Source: Yamagishiella unicocca (lineage: Eukaryota > Chlorophyta > Chlorophyceae > Chlamydomonadales > Volvocaceae). From it: a DNA stretch of 64,000 nucleotides. The stretch covers positions 124,001 to 188,000 of the forward strand of contig BDSL01000122.1 in the NCBI GenBank assembly GCA_003116995.1, given 5' to 3'. Position numbers and translations under genes: made by a program. Within the stretch, counting starts at the first letter, position 1; each line of letters begins with the position of its first letter. Below are positions 33,605-44,400 of the stretch, piece after piece. The notes below the pieces were generated by a model, which did no database searches, had not been told where the DNA came from, and was given only the letters and a program-made list of their open reading frames with translations.

Positions 33605-35850
33605 TCACTGCCTCTCCGACGGAATGTCTACTCGCACTTGCAGACCATTGGACGGCACGCCCCGCGCGGACGCCATAGCGGACACCAGCTCCCGGCTGCT
33701 CCCGGCAGAGGGCGGTGGCATCTCCGGCGCCGCGCTGGCCACTTGTGCCGTGGACGCGGCCGAGGGCGCCAGGCTGATGAGGCCCGCCTCGGACAACACC
33801 GTCTTAGTGTCGGCGTCGTCCTTCAGGGTGGCCATCACGTCGGCCTGGATGCGGTTGCAAATCACCTCGAGCGGCAGGATGCTGGGGGGGGGTGGAAGCA
33901 GGGGGGAGGGTGGAGGGGTGGAGGGGCAGGCACAAGGTGAGATAGGAACGAGTGGCGGGACGCTGTGGGTGCGGTTGAAGGATGGAAGCAAGGGAGGGGG
34001 TTGCAGGGAGCAAGGGGGGCGAGAATGCTAGGACATCGTCGGCGATCAAGATAGCCACAATCCACGTGGTTTCTGCACGCCAATCGGTGCTAGCCACCTG
34101 ACCACGCCAGTCCGCAGGGGCCGCCGCCGCTTCCAGACGACAGCGTTGCCTCTGCGCGTGTTCCCATGCCTCCGCCTACCTACGGCGATGTTTTCACGAC
34201 GCGACAATCGGCACGCGGACTAGTCCACAGGCCCAGCACCTTCCCGCTCCCCGTGTCTCACCCGAACGGCTCCTCGCATTGCACGCCAATCTCCTCGATG
34301 CCGCACAGTACAGCAGCGATGCCCGTGCACACCGGTACGACGCCCCAGCCGACGGTGGGGTACAGCGCGAACGGCAGTAGCGTCAGCCACGCGAACAGGA
34401 AGCGAGCGGTGTGGCGTGTGTACGACACCGGGATGGGGGCACGCAGCAGGCGCTCGCAGCCGCCGAGTACGTCGTGGTAGAAGGTGAGGTTGTTGCTCAT
34501 CTGCATCTGATGGATGGAGCTCATGGGCACGGCTTGGATGATCTGCAAAAGGGCAAACGAACCGTGGGATACCGAGTTAGCAACCATGGACACTGTACAA
34601 TGAACAGCATCTTTGAATGCTTAGTACCTAGCAACTGGCGCCGAGGAGTAATACCAGCCCGCAGCCCGCAGATGACAACTGGCATCAAGGATAGGTTGTC
34701 GGTTTGCCCAACTGTATGACGCGTGGGTCTCCCACCTGGCTGATAGAGTGAATGGCGCGCACGGGGCGGTGCTGGCTCCTGGCTAGCATCTCAAGCTCAG
34801 CCGGCGTCAGAATGTTCTTCAGCTCCGACTCGATCGTCACCTCCGGCTGGAAATGGATGCGCAGGGCGCGAGCAAACGCCACCACCCAGCGAGCCAGGGC
34901 CTTCTTGGCTTCCACCTGGTCGTCCGGGAAGCAGGTGGCGCCCTGGCGCATGATGTCGCGGCTGCGGTTCAGCAGGCCGCCCCACATCTTGCGGGCTTCA
35001 TCCCACCGGCCGTAGCTGGCGTTGGTGCGGAAGACGAGCAGCAGGGACAGCGCGACGCTGGTGTTGGAAATGAAGGCGGTGCAGGAGGCGTTGGGCGAGA
35101 CCGTTGGGAAGCCGTCGGGCAGCAGGTGCTGGTCGTAGGAGGTGCCATAGGCCGCGACCAGGCAGGACACCGCGGTCACCCAGGAAATGGCGGGGAGGGC
35201 ATTCTGGAGGATGTGCGACCTAAAGAGGTGTGAGAAAGGAGGGTGTAAGGAGGGAAGGTCGCAACGCTGGTGGATGTTGATAACGAACAACCTTACGAAC
35301 GTGAAGTGGCAAAACTTACTGTGAGAGCTGGAAGAGGCGCTCCGAAAACCGATACTGACTACGATGCTTCTGCCACTGAGGGAAGTCGTAGACCTGCGGC
35401 AAGGGTTTGTTCCTCGCTATCAGCGGACCCACGCAGTGGAAGAAACCACGAAGGAAGCTGAGGATGGAGAGCGCATACTGCGAGTTTCCTGCCTGAAGCA
35501 TTTCTTACCGTGCGCCAGTACTTCCGCGCTTCCTCGCTTCTGAGAACCGGCCCGACTATGCCCGACTGGGACGAGAGCGTTCCCAGCGCGTTTGACTGCA
35601 GTCAACAAGTGGGTTTGCAGAGGTAGATGCCTCGAGTTACAAGTCGAAGTATGCGGTGATATAATGCGAGCCCACCGTGCTGACTCTTATCGCAAGCAAT
35701 CCCAGCATTGACGTGCCCTACCTGGATCGGCGCATTCGGGTCTTTAGCCGCATTTGCAACAATGCGAATAGCCTTGCGCGAGACACAGCTATGGCGCAGG
35801 CCCAGAGGGCGCTGGGCAGCGCCCAGACGGGCGGTAGTCGAAACTTGCAT
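33605..35850 (-). CDS. Plastid-targeted bestrophin-like anion channel
   Basis: Five exons on the minus strand: 35850-35722, 35492-35320, 35219-34736, 34542-34262 and 33881-33605, with consistent phases, 447 residues. Exon 1 is a clear chloroplast transit peptide (MQVSTTARLGAAQRPLG, ending near VANAAKD). The channel region has the bestrophin signatures VYDFPQWQKHRSQYRF, hydrophobic helix ISWVTAVSCLVAAYG, SLLLVFRTNASYGRWDEARKMW, NRSRDIMRQ, then MQMSNNLTFYHDVLGGCERLL, a second membrane pair, and EEIGVQCEEPFGILPLEVICNRI. Related plastid proteins are thylakoid chloride or bicarbonate channels (VCCN1 in plants, BST1-3 in Chlamydomonas), so anion flow across the thylakoid is inferred. The last 85 residues are a soluble Ser/Ala-rich tail. 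A TATATAC-like motif lies just upstream of the ATG. Confidence 0.9.
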
Positions 35851-38271
35851 CTGCTACAAGTATATAACAAACAAAAGCAGTTTGACAAGGAAGTGCCTGT
35901 GCTGGTTACAAGCGAAGTCTCAGCAAGAAGCAAGTAGGCAATTCTGCAGTCGGCAAACGTTCTGGACCCTCCAACCGTACACCGCCGTAGGTTCAAATAC
36001 TACTACAATAATGTCCATGCCAAGCTGCATGCATGCTGCATAAATGAGTCGCTTTGAGCAAGCATATAATGCCACTATGCAGATGGTTATTGAATTCTGC
36101 ATCATGCATTTAGGTAGGCTCGTAGGCAGCCAACGATTTCGGTGTTATCTATCATGCACAAATGAGCCGGCTTACCTCAAAAACTTACATCATATACGCC
36201 ATGATCACATGCGATATGAGCTGAATTGGAAGCTACGCCTGCAGCACAGCGCGGTGCAGCAATTTGCGGATTTTCATCTCGACTCCTCCTGCCTTATACC
36301 TGCCTGGGACATGTGGACTAGTTGCAAGGTAAATGAATATACCAACGGCCTTTCGGCGCACATAAAGACGCGGCTCACGCACCAGGCCAACCAACATGCC
36401 GCAGAAGAACCACGGGTCAGGCCGCGCGCGTGCAGCGGCAATCGCCGGCCGCGCAGTTCGTCCCGACTTCAGTTCGCACAACTTCTCATAATAAGTTTAC
36501 GCATTTTAGAACGTGTACATACGGTGCATACGCACATTGCATCAGTGTACGGAGGCATCCGTCCTACAACTTGCACTTGGTCCGATTGGCGGTTGCGACT
36601 GCCGCCATTCGAGCCTCTCAAGCCGTGTTCACGTGGGTTATTACACATGATCTATTACAGCCAGGCTGTTACATCTAGCGACAGGTAAGAACAGCACCGT
36701 CGCTGCAACCACACGCTACAGCCGTCGTCGCTGCCTGCGGTGCTAGCTCCTGCTCGCTGCAGGCTGTGGACCCTTGACGGCAAGGGTCCTCATACACCGC
36801 ATTGTCCGTGCAACCTGTCAGTTGTCGCGAGCATGGCCGTTCCCATCTTTAAATTCCTCCGGACGGCTTGGCGGCGCAAGACGGACACCGGGTACAGCGG
36901 GACGACCGCAGCCGAATCCAGGGATGGCGCCCTGCCAGCCACCAACGGTAACATACAAACAGTCAACGATCCCTAATTCGCAGCGGTTGCATGGGTTTCT
37001 GCGGGGGCCGAGGGGAAGACTGGCCCGCAGGCGAATCCAGGGATGGCAACCAGCCACCAAGCAAGCGATGCCGCCACAAACGACAAGAAGCAACCAACAA
37101 TCCTGCCTCGTGTTTCCGTGCCCCTTCACCCGGCAAGCATCCGTTGTTTCGACGCCTTTAACACCAGCACGTATCCAGTGGGCCGTTTGGACTGCATCGG
37201 GCCCTTGCTTGCAGGTGGGAGAATGACTCTCATTGGCGCACCGTCAGGGGCACAGCCACGTCATCAGCACGTGCTGACTCATGCCCTCGTCATCGTGGTT
37301 TTGCCTGCTGCCACTAGACAGTCCTCCCTGATCAATCCGGTGATGCAATGTATGCACGCACGCGCCGTACAGAAGCTCTCCCAGCATACGGTACGGCGCA
37401 CCGCCCGGCTGATGTACGGCAGGCGAGGCCCCAACAAAGCTAGCTTAAGCGATTAGGTGCGCATGCATGGCCGCACGCACACGCTTAAACCTCCGCGGTG
37501 GCAAAAACCTCCGCCGCTGGAGGGCGTCGATGGCAGCATCAGATGCGCGCACACGGCGAAACACGCCGCATACGTCGCACGGCAGGTACGACGAAGAACG
37601 AATACCGGTATGACAAATCATGGTGCATATGCAACCGGGCGGCAACGACTGCTCGCGGAATGCTGCGTGCGCACCATGCCAAGCTAGGCAACGTCTTAAC
37701 TACCGCGTGACTACTGCCGTACTGCCGGACTCCACCCTCCACACGGACTGATACAGGCCGCACCCTCGCCGTCACATACGCGGGCTCAGGAGGTGAGGGG
37801 CAGGCGGGGGGTGCCGTACGGCCCCTGCTCTTCGGCGCTGCGTAGGGTTGGGGTTGGTCGGGGCATACATGTGTGTGTTAAAAGCGGCACGAACGGTCGT
37901 CCAACGGAGTCAAGAGGACCGCCATATCCCTGGAGGAGGAATGCTGCGCTCAGCTGCATTTCCAAAGGAGGCCGAACCAAACCCGGGGAACCAAACCCGG
38001 GGAACCAAACCCGGGGAACCAAACCCGGGGAACCAAACCCGGGGAACCAAACCCGGGGAACCAAACCCGGGGTATTAAACCCTGCTCTTGTAGTTCGAGC
38101 GACTGCAGGACCAGGAGCTTCCTGCTGGCGGCATTATCCTTCATCATACACGTGCGGCACGTGGACGACCATGCACCCGTGTAGCCTTCTGCCGTACATA
38201 CACAGCAAGCGCGCGCACGCGCGACAAACGAACGCGCGCACCCACGTGCCCCCCCGGGCCCCTCGCCAGCA
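35851..38271. other. intergenic stretch with 15-bp repeat, no firm gene
   Basis: AT-richer DNA upstream of the bestrophin gene and downstream of the TPS gene. A 214-codon plus-strand frame at 36044-36688 begins with ATG but has no recognised domain and is probably chance. Two copies of a segment containing CGAATCCAGGGATGGC with a following CCAGCCACCA occur at about 36912 and 37030. The 15-bp tandem repeat at 37974 is listed separately. Confidence 0.35.
37974..38073. repeat. 15-bp perfect tandem repeat
   Basis: Almost seven perfect copies of GAACCAAACCCGGGG, starting about 300 bases from the TPS gene stop on its 3' side. Each unit carries the palindrome CCCGGG. Confidence 0.95.
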
Positions 38272-38450
38272 TCAGGCCCACCTGCAGCAGCTGGCCGCCG
38301 CCGCCGCCGCCGCCTCCGGCCCCGACGGCGCCGGCACCAGTGCGCCGCCACCGAGGCATGCCGCCGCCAGCAGCACCTCCATCGACAGCTGGTCTGAGGA
38401 GTAGGCAGAATCCAGGCGGGCCACGTCCAGGGAGGGGCTGCCTCGTCCGC

Positions 38451-38482
<32 letters not shown>

Positions 38483-41400
38483 CCGCCGCTGCCGTACCCG
38501 GCTGCATAGACATCCACTGCGCGCCTCCGCAGCGTCGAAGCCTCGCCAGGTGAGGTGGCGTCTGGGGGCTGGATCCGGAACTCGAACAGATCCTGGGGCT
38601 GGGGCTGCGTCTGGATCTGGATCTGCAGCGGAGTCAGCTGGGTCGGCTGAGTCAGCGACGCAATGCTCCTCGTAACTGGTTCATGGCGAAGCAGCTGCTG
38701 CTGCTGCTTCTGGCATTCTGGCCGCTGCCACTGCTGCCGTTGCTGCCACTGCTGTTGTTGCTGTTGCTGCTCCTGTTGCTGCTGCTGCTGGATTTGGCGA
38801 TGCTGGCGGAGTGAGTAGTGTCCCTGCGCAGACACAAGAAAGCGTTCCGTCGCACCGCATGCCGCATGCCGTCGTCATGCGTGTTCAAGTGCAGCCACAC
38901 GGCCGTGGCCCACCGCCCACCGCCCTCCCCAGCCCCACCCTTCCCCGCCCCCCAACGAGCTCAAAACGCCCGACGCCCAACCCCCTTCCCCTCCCCTCCC
39001 CTCCCCAACACCCTTCCCCAAACCTAAAGCCTGCATCCAACGCCCTTGGCCCCTCCCCCCCACACACTCCAGTCGCGTTATCGGGTCTATAATTGTAACC
39101 CCCCACACACTCGCACCCGCTCCTTGATGGCCTCCAGCAGCTGCCCGACCTCAGCGCTGCTCGCCAGGCTGAAGCCGGCCCGGCTGGGGCTGCGGCCTAC
39201 TGCCACCGTGAACACAGCGGCGGATGCCGGACTGCTACTGCCGCTGCTGCTGCCGTTCTGGAACAGGCCGTACAGGTCCTCGTCCCGTGGGGATAAGTGG
39301 CCGCAAACACACAACACGAAGTCGAAGACAGCCGGCAGACTGCTGTCGGCGCTGCAAGCTGCGCTGTCATTGTCGGCGGCGCCGCCGGAAGTGCCATCGG
39401 TGAAGGTTTTAGTAGCGGCGGCGGTGGCGGCGGCAGTGGCGGCAGCGGTGGCGGTGGTGGCGGCGGCGGCGGTGGTGGCGGCGGCGGTGGCGGCGGCGGT
39501 GGCTGCGGCGCCGCCACGTAGGAGCCCCAGCAGCCGCTGCATCGCACCCCCCTTGGTTACGCCGAAGGGCCGCACCTGCAGTGGTGCCAATGGGAAGTTA
39601 AGAGGAGAGCCCAAATGGAGGGGGCGGCGGCGGCAGTAGCAGACGGGCTGATGCGATGGAGATGGCTGTAGCGGGTACAGGTAAGAGCAGTACCGGTAGC
39701 GACAGCAGGGCGGCGGCCACTGGAAGCGCAACGACCAAACCCGCAGCCTGCCGTACGTGCACGTGTTCGTACCTCGACGCTCCGCCCTGTGTGGCTGATC
39801 TCCAGGGGGGCACTCGACACCGCGCCCGAGCGCAGGTGCTGCAACAGGTCGCGGCACTGCAGCTGACCGAACTCGGCGTCTGGGCGAGGACAAGCAGGAC
39901 GAGCGGGACGAGCAGGACGAGCGGGACGAGAAGGACGAGCAGGACGAGGAAGGGGGGACGGGGGTGAGGATGCAGAAGCCGTGGGTACGTGGCGAGGACG
40001 AGGATCTCACCCTCTCACCCGTGTGTTTGAAGTTCCACACCAGGCTGGTCTCCCGGGCCTCCACGAACGAGCCGGGGGTGCGCTCGCAGAAGTAGTCCAG
40101 CACCAGCCGCACCCGGCCCATCCAGCCCAGCGGGAGTGGCGGGAACAGCGAGCGCCACTGGAGTAGGGGGCGGGGGGTGAGGGCGGAGGGGGGAATTCGA
40201 GGGCGGAGGGCGGAGGGCGGAGGGGGGAGGGGCGGGCAGGGTTTGGGCGCGTGGGGAAATAAAGGAGCCTGGAAGTGCGAGTGGGTGCGCAGGAGGGAGC
40301 CGCAGGGGAGGGGTCCGGGTAGTCGGGTCGCTCGACGTGGACTCCAGACGCGCTGATTCACAAAAGAAAGGAAAACATCGCCTTCCTGCAGGCGTATGTC
40401 AAAGGAGGCGTAAGGCCACCTGTTCGCGCAAAGGACCTGCCGTCGGTGCACCCCACCACAAACCCTACACGCACCCTCACCTCACGTGTTCAACCCTACC
40501 GCACCCTCACCTCCCGTGCCCCCACACACGCCGGGGCCCCGCACCCCACCTGAGCCCCGCGATGCCCTCCACCCCGTTGCGCCCCTTCCCCGCTCGCGGC
40601 AGCAGCAGCAGCAGCCCCAATCGCAGCGGCTCCAGCCGATTTCGACGGCCCCGATCTAGGCTCCGACGACTGCTGCTGCCCCTCCTCGGGCGGCTGCCCC
40701 TCCTCGGGCGGCTGCCCCTCCTCGGGCGGCTGCCCCTCCTCGGGCGGCTGCCCCTCCTCGGGCGGCTGCCCCTCCTCCGGCGGCTGCCCCTCCTCGGGCG
40801 GCTGCCCCTCCTCGGGCGGCTGCCCCTCCTCCGGCGGCTGCCGGACCCACACGCCGTTCTCCGCCGCCAGCCACAGCCGGGGCAGGTGGCCGAACAGCGC
40901 CTCCAGCTTGGCGGCCTCGCAGCCACTGAGGACCACCACCACGGTAGAGGGATCCTGATCAGGCAGCGGTGGTGGAGGGGTGTGTCGTCCTGATCAGGCA
41001 GCGGTGGTGGAGGGTATTTACTATACCGGTAGCCGTGATGGAGGGCTGCGTAGGTAAGTAAGCCTACGGTCTTTAGCTCCTTACCCATGTGGACCTGTGA
41101 CTTTATTGCATTTTAGCAAATGGACTTTCCTGATCAGGCATGCTGGCAGTGGTGGTGGCGGTGGTAGAGGGATCTTAATGAGGCAGTACAGCAGTCTGTG
41201 ACGTGTGATGGGGAGGTAGGTCGCTCGAGCGTCCTGCTCCAACTCCACCCACCCCACCACCACCCACCCCATTGTAACCCCACCACCCACCCCACCTCCA
41301 CCCACCTCCACCCACCCCACCTCCACCCACCCCATTGTAACCCCACCACCCACCCCACCTCCACCCACCTCCACGGGTTTCCCTCGAACCTCCACCCACC

Positions 41401-44400
41401 CCACCTCCACCCACCTCTACCCTCCCCACCTCCACTCACCATCACCCACCCCACCTCACCTGGCAAAGATCCTCCAACGCTCTCGTGACCCGTGGGTCGA
41501 CGCACGCCACTCCACTTGACCCTGGGGGCCGCCGCCAGCGGGGAACCCTGCGATGTACGGCGTCCATAACGGTACGGCGGCGTGTGTGTATGGATCAATG
41601 GATGGATGGATCCGTATACGGATGTAGATCCCCCGGGGCACCAAACCTCCTCCTCCTCCGCCGCCTCCTCGCTCACCACCCATCCACCCTTCGTCCCCAC
41701 CCGCCCCTTGTGGCCCCCCCTGGAGCTCACCGCTGGCAGCCCTCTCCATTGGCCGTGAGGGTGGCGCTGTAGCCCAGCACCACCAGCCGCCTGCTACTGC
41801 CGCCGTATGCCCGGACCACCTCCCCCACGTCCAGCTGCATGGCATGCAGCAGCAGCAGACGGCATCAAGCAGTAGTGCAGTGGCAGCAGCAGCAGCAGGG
41901 CAGCAGGGCAGCAGGGCACGATGACTGCGGTGACTACTGTGTCGCGATAAGCCGCCCGCTGCTGACCGAGGGTTCTGAAACACACTGACACAACGAAGGG
42001 AACTCCAGGCCGCATACACACACCAGCCGTACCCCCTCCTGCTCCCCCACCCCCCACCGGTGGTGGTGTAATCCTCAGCCGCAGGTCCGCCTCGATGTGC
42101 GTGTCGTTCAGCTCCGTGATGAAGGTGTCGGCCCAGTGCTGGGCGGTGTGGGTCTGGTTTCGAAGCGGGGAGGCGGACCCGGGGTCGGGGGGGGGTGTAT
42201 GTGCGTACGGGGCGGCGGGGTGAGTTTCGCCCTCCGTTAGTTCCTCCCCATGGTAACCCCACCCGCGCAGCACCCAGCCAGCACCCAGCCAGCACCCAGC
42301 CAGCACCCACCCGTCAGCAACACGGGTCGCATCCACGGGTCTTCCTCGAAACCCGTCAGCACTCCGCACCCTTTACCCCCCTGATGACCCACCAGCACGT
42401 GTGCATAGTTGTGGAGGTGCCGCTCCCGCCGCTCCTCGTCCGACAGCGTCAGCGCGTGGTGCAGGGCGGCAGCCACGTCGGCGACGTCCCACGGGTTCAC
42501 CAGCAGCGCGCCGGCACCCAGGCTCTGCGGTGTACGACAGGTTGTACGATCGATGTACGGCGTACGTACCTGTACGACGTACGGCAGCCCTCGCACCACC
42601 CCCAACCCACCTGCGCCGCCCCCGCAAACTCCGAGAGCACCAGCACCCCTGGGGGCCGCCGTACGGCCCCAGCAGGGCCCCCTCCGCCGGCCCCGTCGCC
42701 CTGACACGCCACGTACTCGTAGCTGACCTGCGCGTTGGCAGTACGACACAGTACGACACGGTACGACAGGTTACGGCTCGGGTGCCGCGGTATTAGGTGT
42801 GTTGCCTCTCACCGCCCACATACACACCGCCTCCCCGGGCTTTCACTTGGGCCGTCTGCGTGGGGCTTGGGGGATCACTTCCCTCGCACTACCCCCCCCC
42901 AAACTTGTATGAAGGCTAGACGCTAGAGATCTGCACCAACTACATTACCCCAGTCGAGTTACCGGTTCTTTACCTGTAACCCCCCCAAACTTACACCCCC
43001 CCACTACGATTCCCATGCCGAGTCAACGGTTCTTTTCTGTAACCCCCATCTAACCCGCCCGCGGCACCCGCCCGTGATCCCACCAGGTTCATGCCGTCTC
43101 GCAGTGACGTCACCAGCGCCACGTCAGCGGCGCCGTACAGCGCCACCAGCTGGGTGAAGGACAGCGAGGTGTCCAGGTGGTGGATGGGCACGTGGGTCAG
43201 GCTGCCGTACCGGCCGTTGACGCGGCCAACAATCTCGTGCACCATGCTGCAGGCGGTAGGCGGGTCGGTGGGCCGGTGGGCCGGTGGGCCGGTGGGTCGG
43301 TGGGTCCACGGGAATCCAGGGAGGGGCACAGTGTACCAGGAGTCGAAAGCTCAGGTGCCCAGTCCAATGGAAACTGCCCCTGTCCCGCAAGAACCCTAAC
43401 CCCCCCACCTACTGCCCTTCTCCCCCTCCCCCCCCCGCTGTCACGGCGGGTTTCCTCTAGACCCCCACCACCAACAACCACCTGCGCAGCTGCTGGTACT
43501 CGGGCACATCCGTACGAGAGGGTACGGCAATCTGCACCAGCAGCACCTGGGGGGTGGAGGATGCAGTGGGGGGTCAGTAGCAGCGACGGCGGCAAGTGAG
43601 GCGGCGGGGGATGAGGGCCAGGGTTGGGGCCACAGCTGGAGATTCGGCTCGCAGTGCCTGACCCCCCCCTAACCCACCTTGTCCCCCCTATGTCGTGCAA
43701 CCAGGTGTTCTCACCCCCGCCCCCACCTTGTCCCTCCAGCCCGGGTGGTCCTCCAGCAGCCGCTCGAAGGCCATGAGCTTGTTCGGGATGCCCTTGACCA
43801 TGTCCAGCCGGTCCACTCCAAGGAGGACCTGCGCGCGTGTGTGTGTGTGTATGTGTGTGTGTGTTCGGGGGCGGGGTGGCATGAAAACCGGTGGGGGGAA
43901 AAGCAAGGGAGATCCGGTTACACGGTGGAGATCCGGTTACACGGCATAGAAAGCGGAGGGCAGAAAATAACTGCCGCATAGTTAGGGGGGAGGTTGGGGG
44001 GATAGGTGAAGCAAGGTCGAAGGAACCGAGGCATTCAGGAGGTTGTGCCAGGAAGCCAGCCCAGGGTTTCGAGGGACCGCAGCCGGGTGGCTGCGGAGGA
44101 GTGGCTGCGGATGAGAGGAAACCCCCGCCGCCGGGGTTCCTTGTTATACCCGCCCCCTACTCCGCAGCGCCTCCGCTCCGTCTCCTTGTCCTCCCTATGT
44201 CGTGCAACCAGGTGTTCTCACTCCCGCCCCCTCCGTGCCTCTCCTCCGGACCACCGCCTTCACCGCCCTTGGTCTGTCGGCCGTGGATTCGCGGATTCTC
44301 TCTCTTATACAAATACCCGCCCTGTACGACCCTCCCCCGCCCTGTACGACCCCCCCACCACATACACACACACCTTACACCCCGCGAACTTGCTCCGCAG

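Noticed and set aside
36044..36688. 214-codon plus-strand frame as a gene
   Set aside because: No domain, no splice partner and no codon bias like the neighbouring genes. Frames of this size can arise by chance in AT-richer DNA, though it remains the longest of its kind here.
39087..40451. 454-codon minus-strand frame read as one exon
   Set aside because: It runs through three TPS exons and the introns between them, which happen to be open. The domain alignment requires the introns to be removed.
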